The notes under the pieces are model-generated. The model made no database searches. It worked only from the letters and a program-made list of their open reading frames with translations, and was not told the DNA's origin. A stretch of 26,116 nucleotides of DNA. Source: JAJYIW01 sp036787065. GTDB taxonomy: Bacteria > Chloroflexota > Anaerolineae > Anaerolineales > Anaerolineaceae. How positions within the stretch are numbered: the first letter of the stretch is position 1; each line of letters begins with the position of its first letter. The position numbers and the translations under genes are program-made. The stretch lies in contig DAIQPZ010000023.1 in NCBI GenBank assembly GCA_036787065.1, positions 1 to 26,116 on the forward strand, read 5' to 3'. This document shows, one piece after another, positions 24,541 through 26,116 of the stretch.

Positions 24541-25542
24541 TCAACTCCGAGATGCTTTTTGGGCCACCAGGTTGCGCTGTGTCACTTCCTCTGCCCAACG
24601 GATGCCATCGTGGTAAAAAACAAAACTGGCTGCGATGATACCGGTCGTGACAAACGAATGCCCGGCAATGCCCACCAGGGTCATCCATGAATCCTCTGTA
24701 GGTATTTGCCAGAGAAGATTCATTCCCTGGCTGAGCAGGAGCGCGATCAGGATGAACACACCCGTCACTGGCAAAGTCACCCGCACCAGGCGGGCGCTGG
24801 TCAACATGGCGATGAAGGCATTTTGCTGGAAAGCGAAAATTCCATGGGGCGAGAAGAGAAAAGGGACCAGCAGCCAGGCAAGAATTAAAAGGATCAAAAA
24901 CAGGGTGAATTGGGCAAATCCTGGGCTGATCAGGTACATCAATGGGATGACGATCATCAGCGGGATACTCAATAAGAACAAGGCAAACACACAAATCAGG
25001 GTAAAAAGGCAAACTTGAACAATTGCCCTCAGGGTTTGTGCCAGGTTGATCGATTTACCGTCCTGAAAAACGATGTGTGAAATCCAAATAAAGTACAGGC
25101 TTCCTGCCACCAATCCAACCAAAATTAATAAAAGCCATGTCGCTAAAGCCACCAGGGCAGAGTTGATTTCGAAAATCGGTGCGGTCCCCAAGGGCGTGTT
25201 TAATGGATACTCGCCCGAGATCAAGCTTGGGACGCCAATTGGAAAGGTGCGCAGGACACTGGCCAGATTAAAGTGCATGGCAAAGAATTGCCATAGGGTC
25301 TGATTGGTGCGGACCATTTCGACCATGTCGGGGGTGTCAAAGCCGGGTAGAGCAGCCATCTCTTTAATCAACGGCTGGATCAGGTCTTTGATCCGCAGAT
25401 GAGGTCCGAACCATAACAACAAATCAAGCCCAATGGGCAGGGCAATTAAGCCAATGTGGTTGGCTACCATGTCAAATCCGCGTAAAAAAGAAGGGATTAA
25501 CTTGGGCGGGGTGATTGTGTCGGGTTTAGTAATCGTTTCCAT
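24541..25542 (-). CDS. Conserved-type multi-pass membrane protein, unknown function
   Basis: 333 residues. I do not recognise the family. A cytoplasmic-like Pro/Thr-rich N-terminus is followed by about six hydrophobic segments (approximately 27-47, 128-158, 175-200, 205-235, 245-275, 285-310) and a short charged C-terminus. A long non-membrane stretch (about 48-127) after the first segment holds PGFDTPDMVEMVRTNQTLWQFF and could be an extracytoplasmic loop. Repeated polar/aromatic motifs such as FQDGKSINLAQTLRAIVQV suggest a DUF4013/glycerophosphodiester-permease-like fold, but only loosely. The start is 46 nt from a divergent membrane-protein gene. Confidence 0.8.
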   Translation of the reverse strand: METITKPDTITPPKLIPSFLRGFDMVANHIGLIALPIGLDLLLWFGPHLRIKDLIQPLIKEMAALPGFDTPDMVEMVRTNQTLWQFFAMHFNLASVLRTFPIGVPSLISGEYPLNTPLGTAPIFEINSALVALATWLLLILVGLVAGSLYFIWISHIVFQDGKSINLAQTLRAIVQVCLFTLICVFALFLLSIPLMIVIPLMYLISPGFAQFTLFLILLILAWLLVPFLFSPHGIFAFQQNAFIAMLTSARLVRVTLPVTGVFILIALLLSQGMNLLWQIPTEDSWMTLVGIAGHSFVTTGIIAASFVFYHDGIRWAEEVTQRNLVAQKASRS

Positions 25543-25573
25543 ACAACCTTTAATTTTACCACCATAATCAGTG

Positions 25574-25579
25574 TATAAT
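25574..25579 (+). promoter_or_regulatory. -10 box implying a leaderless transcript
   Basis: TATAAT ends 9 nt before the ATG at 25589. Transcription starting 7-9 nt downstream would begin within about 2 nt of the start codon. No ribosome binding site is visible and no good -35 is present. Confidence 0.5.
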
Positions 25580-25588
25580 CCCGTCAGT

Positions 25589-26116
25589 ATGGAAGCTCAG
25601 CGATACCTGCCAGATAGGAACCGATTAAGTGTGATGATCGCGACGATCCTCCTGGCTTATGCGTTAACTCGCTTTGTGGTTATCCCGACACAGACGTTGT
25701 CGTTCAATCTACTGGGTATATTCCTGACCTTTGATGTGAATTTCCATACGATTGTATCAGTTTTAGTGGCTGTGATGGCGGCAACCGGGAGCGATTGGAT
25801 CTTGCGCGGCCATCCTGCCCTGGCTAATTCTCATCAAAGTTGGCAATCTATGCTACACCATTGGATCTTGCCGGCGTTAACCGCCTGGATGATTGGTATT
25901 CCATTAAATATATTATCGGGTGGACCGATTTGGTGGATCACGATGGGGCTGGGCGGGGTTTTGTTAGTGCTGGTTCTTATCTCTGAATATAACGTGGTTG
26001 ACTCGGCGGATATCTACCAACCGTTGGCGACCCTGGGATTGACCGCGCTTTCATTCGCGCTGTATTTAATCCTGGCGATCAGCTTGTGGTCAACCGGCTT
26101 TCGTCTTTATCTCTTG
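25589..26116 (+). CDS. Membrane protein, unknown function (runs off window)
   Basis: 176 codons from the ATG at 25589 to the window edge with no stop, so the gene is partial at its 3' end. It begins MEAQRYLPDRNRLSV and then alternates hydrophobic segments: about 15-33, 40-66, 90-108, 112-132 and 148-172. The loops contain GSDWILRGHPALANSHQSW and EYNVVDSADIYQP. I do not recognise the family, though the pattern fits a small multi-pass membrane protein. It is divergent from the membrane gene at 25542, with only 46 bp between the starts, so the two promoters must overlap. Confidence 0.75.
   Translation, partial: MEAQRYLPDRNRLSVMIATILLAYALTRFVVIPTQTLSFNLLGIFLTFDVNFHTIVSVLVAVMAATGSDWILRGHPALANSHQSWQSMLHHWILPALTAWMIGIPLNILSGGPIWWITMGLGGVLLVLVLISEYNVVDSADIYQPLATLGLTALSFALYLILAISLWSTGFRLYLL

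Noticed and set aside
1..26116. CRISPR array made from the recurring palindromes
   Set aside because: Copies are kilobases apart, of unequal length, without spacers, leader or cas genes.

Overview
The window looks like a chromosomal segment of a Chloroflexota bacterium, most likely Anaerolineae. The basis is the mix of gene families: a short IF-2, a tandem ThyX-like protein, a TrpB2-type tryptophan synthase, a multi-GAF histidine kinase with a ComP-like membrane stub, and a Trp T-box. This is an inference from protein character; there is no rRNA gene to confirm it. No tRNA, rRNA or CRISPR array was seen.

Layout. 1-2311 (minus): a large protein built like a DNA methyltransferase with a zinc ribbon, whose catalytic motifs look lost. 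2312-12071 (plus): a translation and ribosome-maturation cluster, nusA-ylxR-infB-rbfA-nrnA-truB-ribF, then a double ThyX-domain gene. rimP, often found ahead of nusA, is absent; nusA has its own promoter. 12076-12315 (minus): remnant of an oligopeptide ABC-transporter ATPase. 12400-15408 (plus): a consensus promoter, a tryptophan-specific T-box leader, trpS, then trpB2, ended by a strong terminator shared with the convergent unit. 15496-18719 (minus): a 1016-residue sensor histidine kinase followed by a 45-residue FIST-like stub. 19078-19686 (minus): superoxide dismutase. 20016-20243 (plus): a small unknown protein with a near-consensus promoter. 20267-24404 (minus): gyrB, a GNAT acetyltransferase and an AarF/UbiB kinase, joined by two ATGA overlaps. 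24541-25542 (minus) and 25589 to the end (plus): two divergent membrane proteins of unknown function.

The most striking content is a family of short non-coding mobile elements, about ten copies in 26 kb. The full form is 111-113 bp. It has terminal inverted repeats starting GTAACTGCTCAGGC and a central 53-54 bp palindrome. Two copies (52 and 58 bp) have lost the palindrome. Four copies are flanked by 8-bp direct repeats lying exactly outside GTAAC...GTTAC, two perfect and two 7/8, which is strong evidence of transposition. Three copies break up the nusA-ribF cluster. Several touch stop codons, and one end forms the stop of the FIST stub. The ends read outward as a -35-like hexamer plus half a -10, so the elements may act as mobile promoters for truB, ribF and gyrB.
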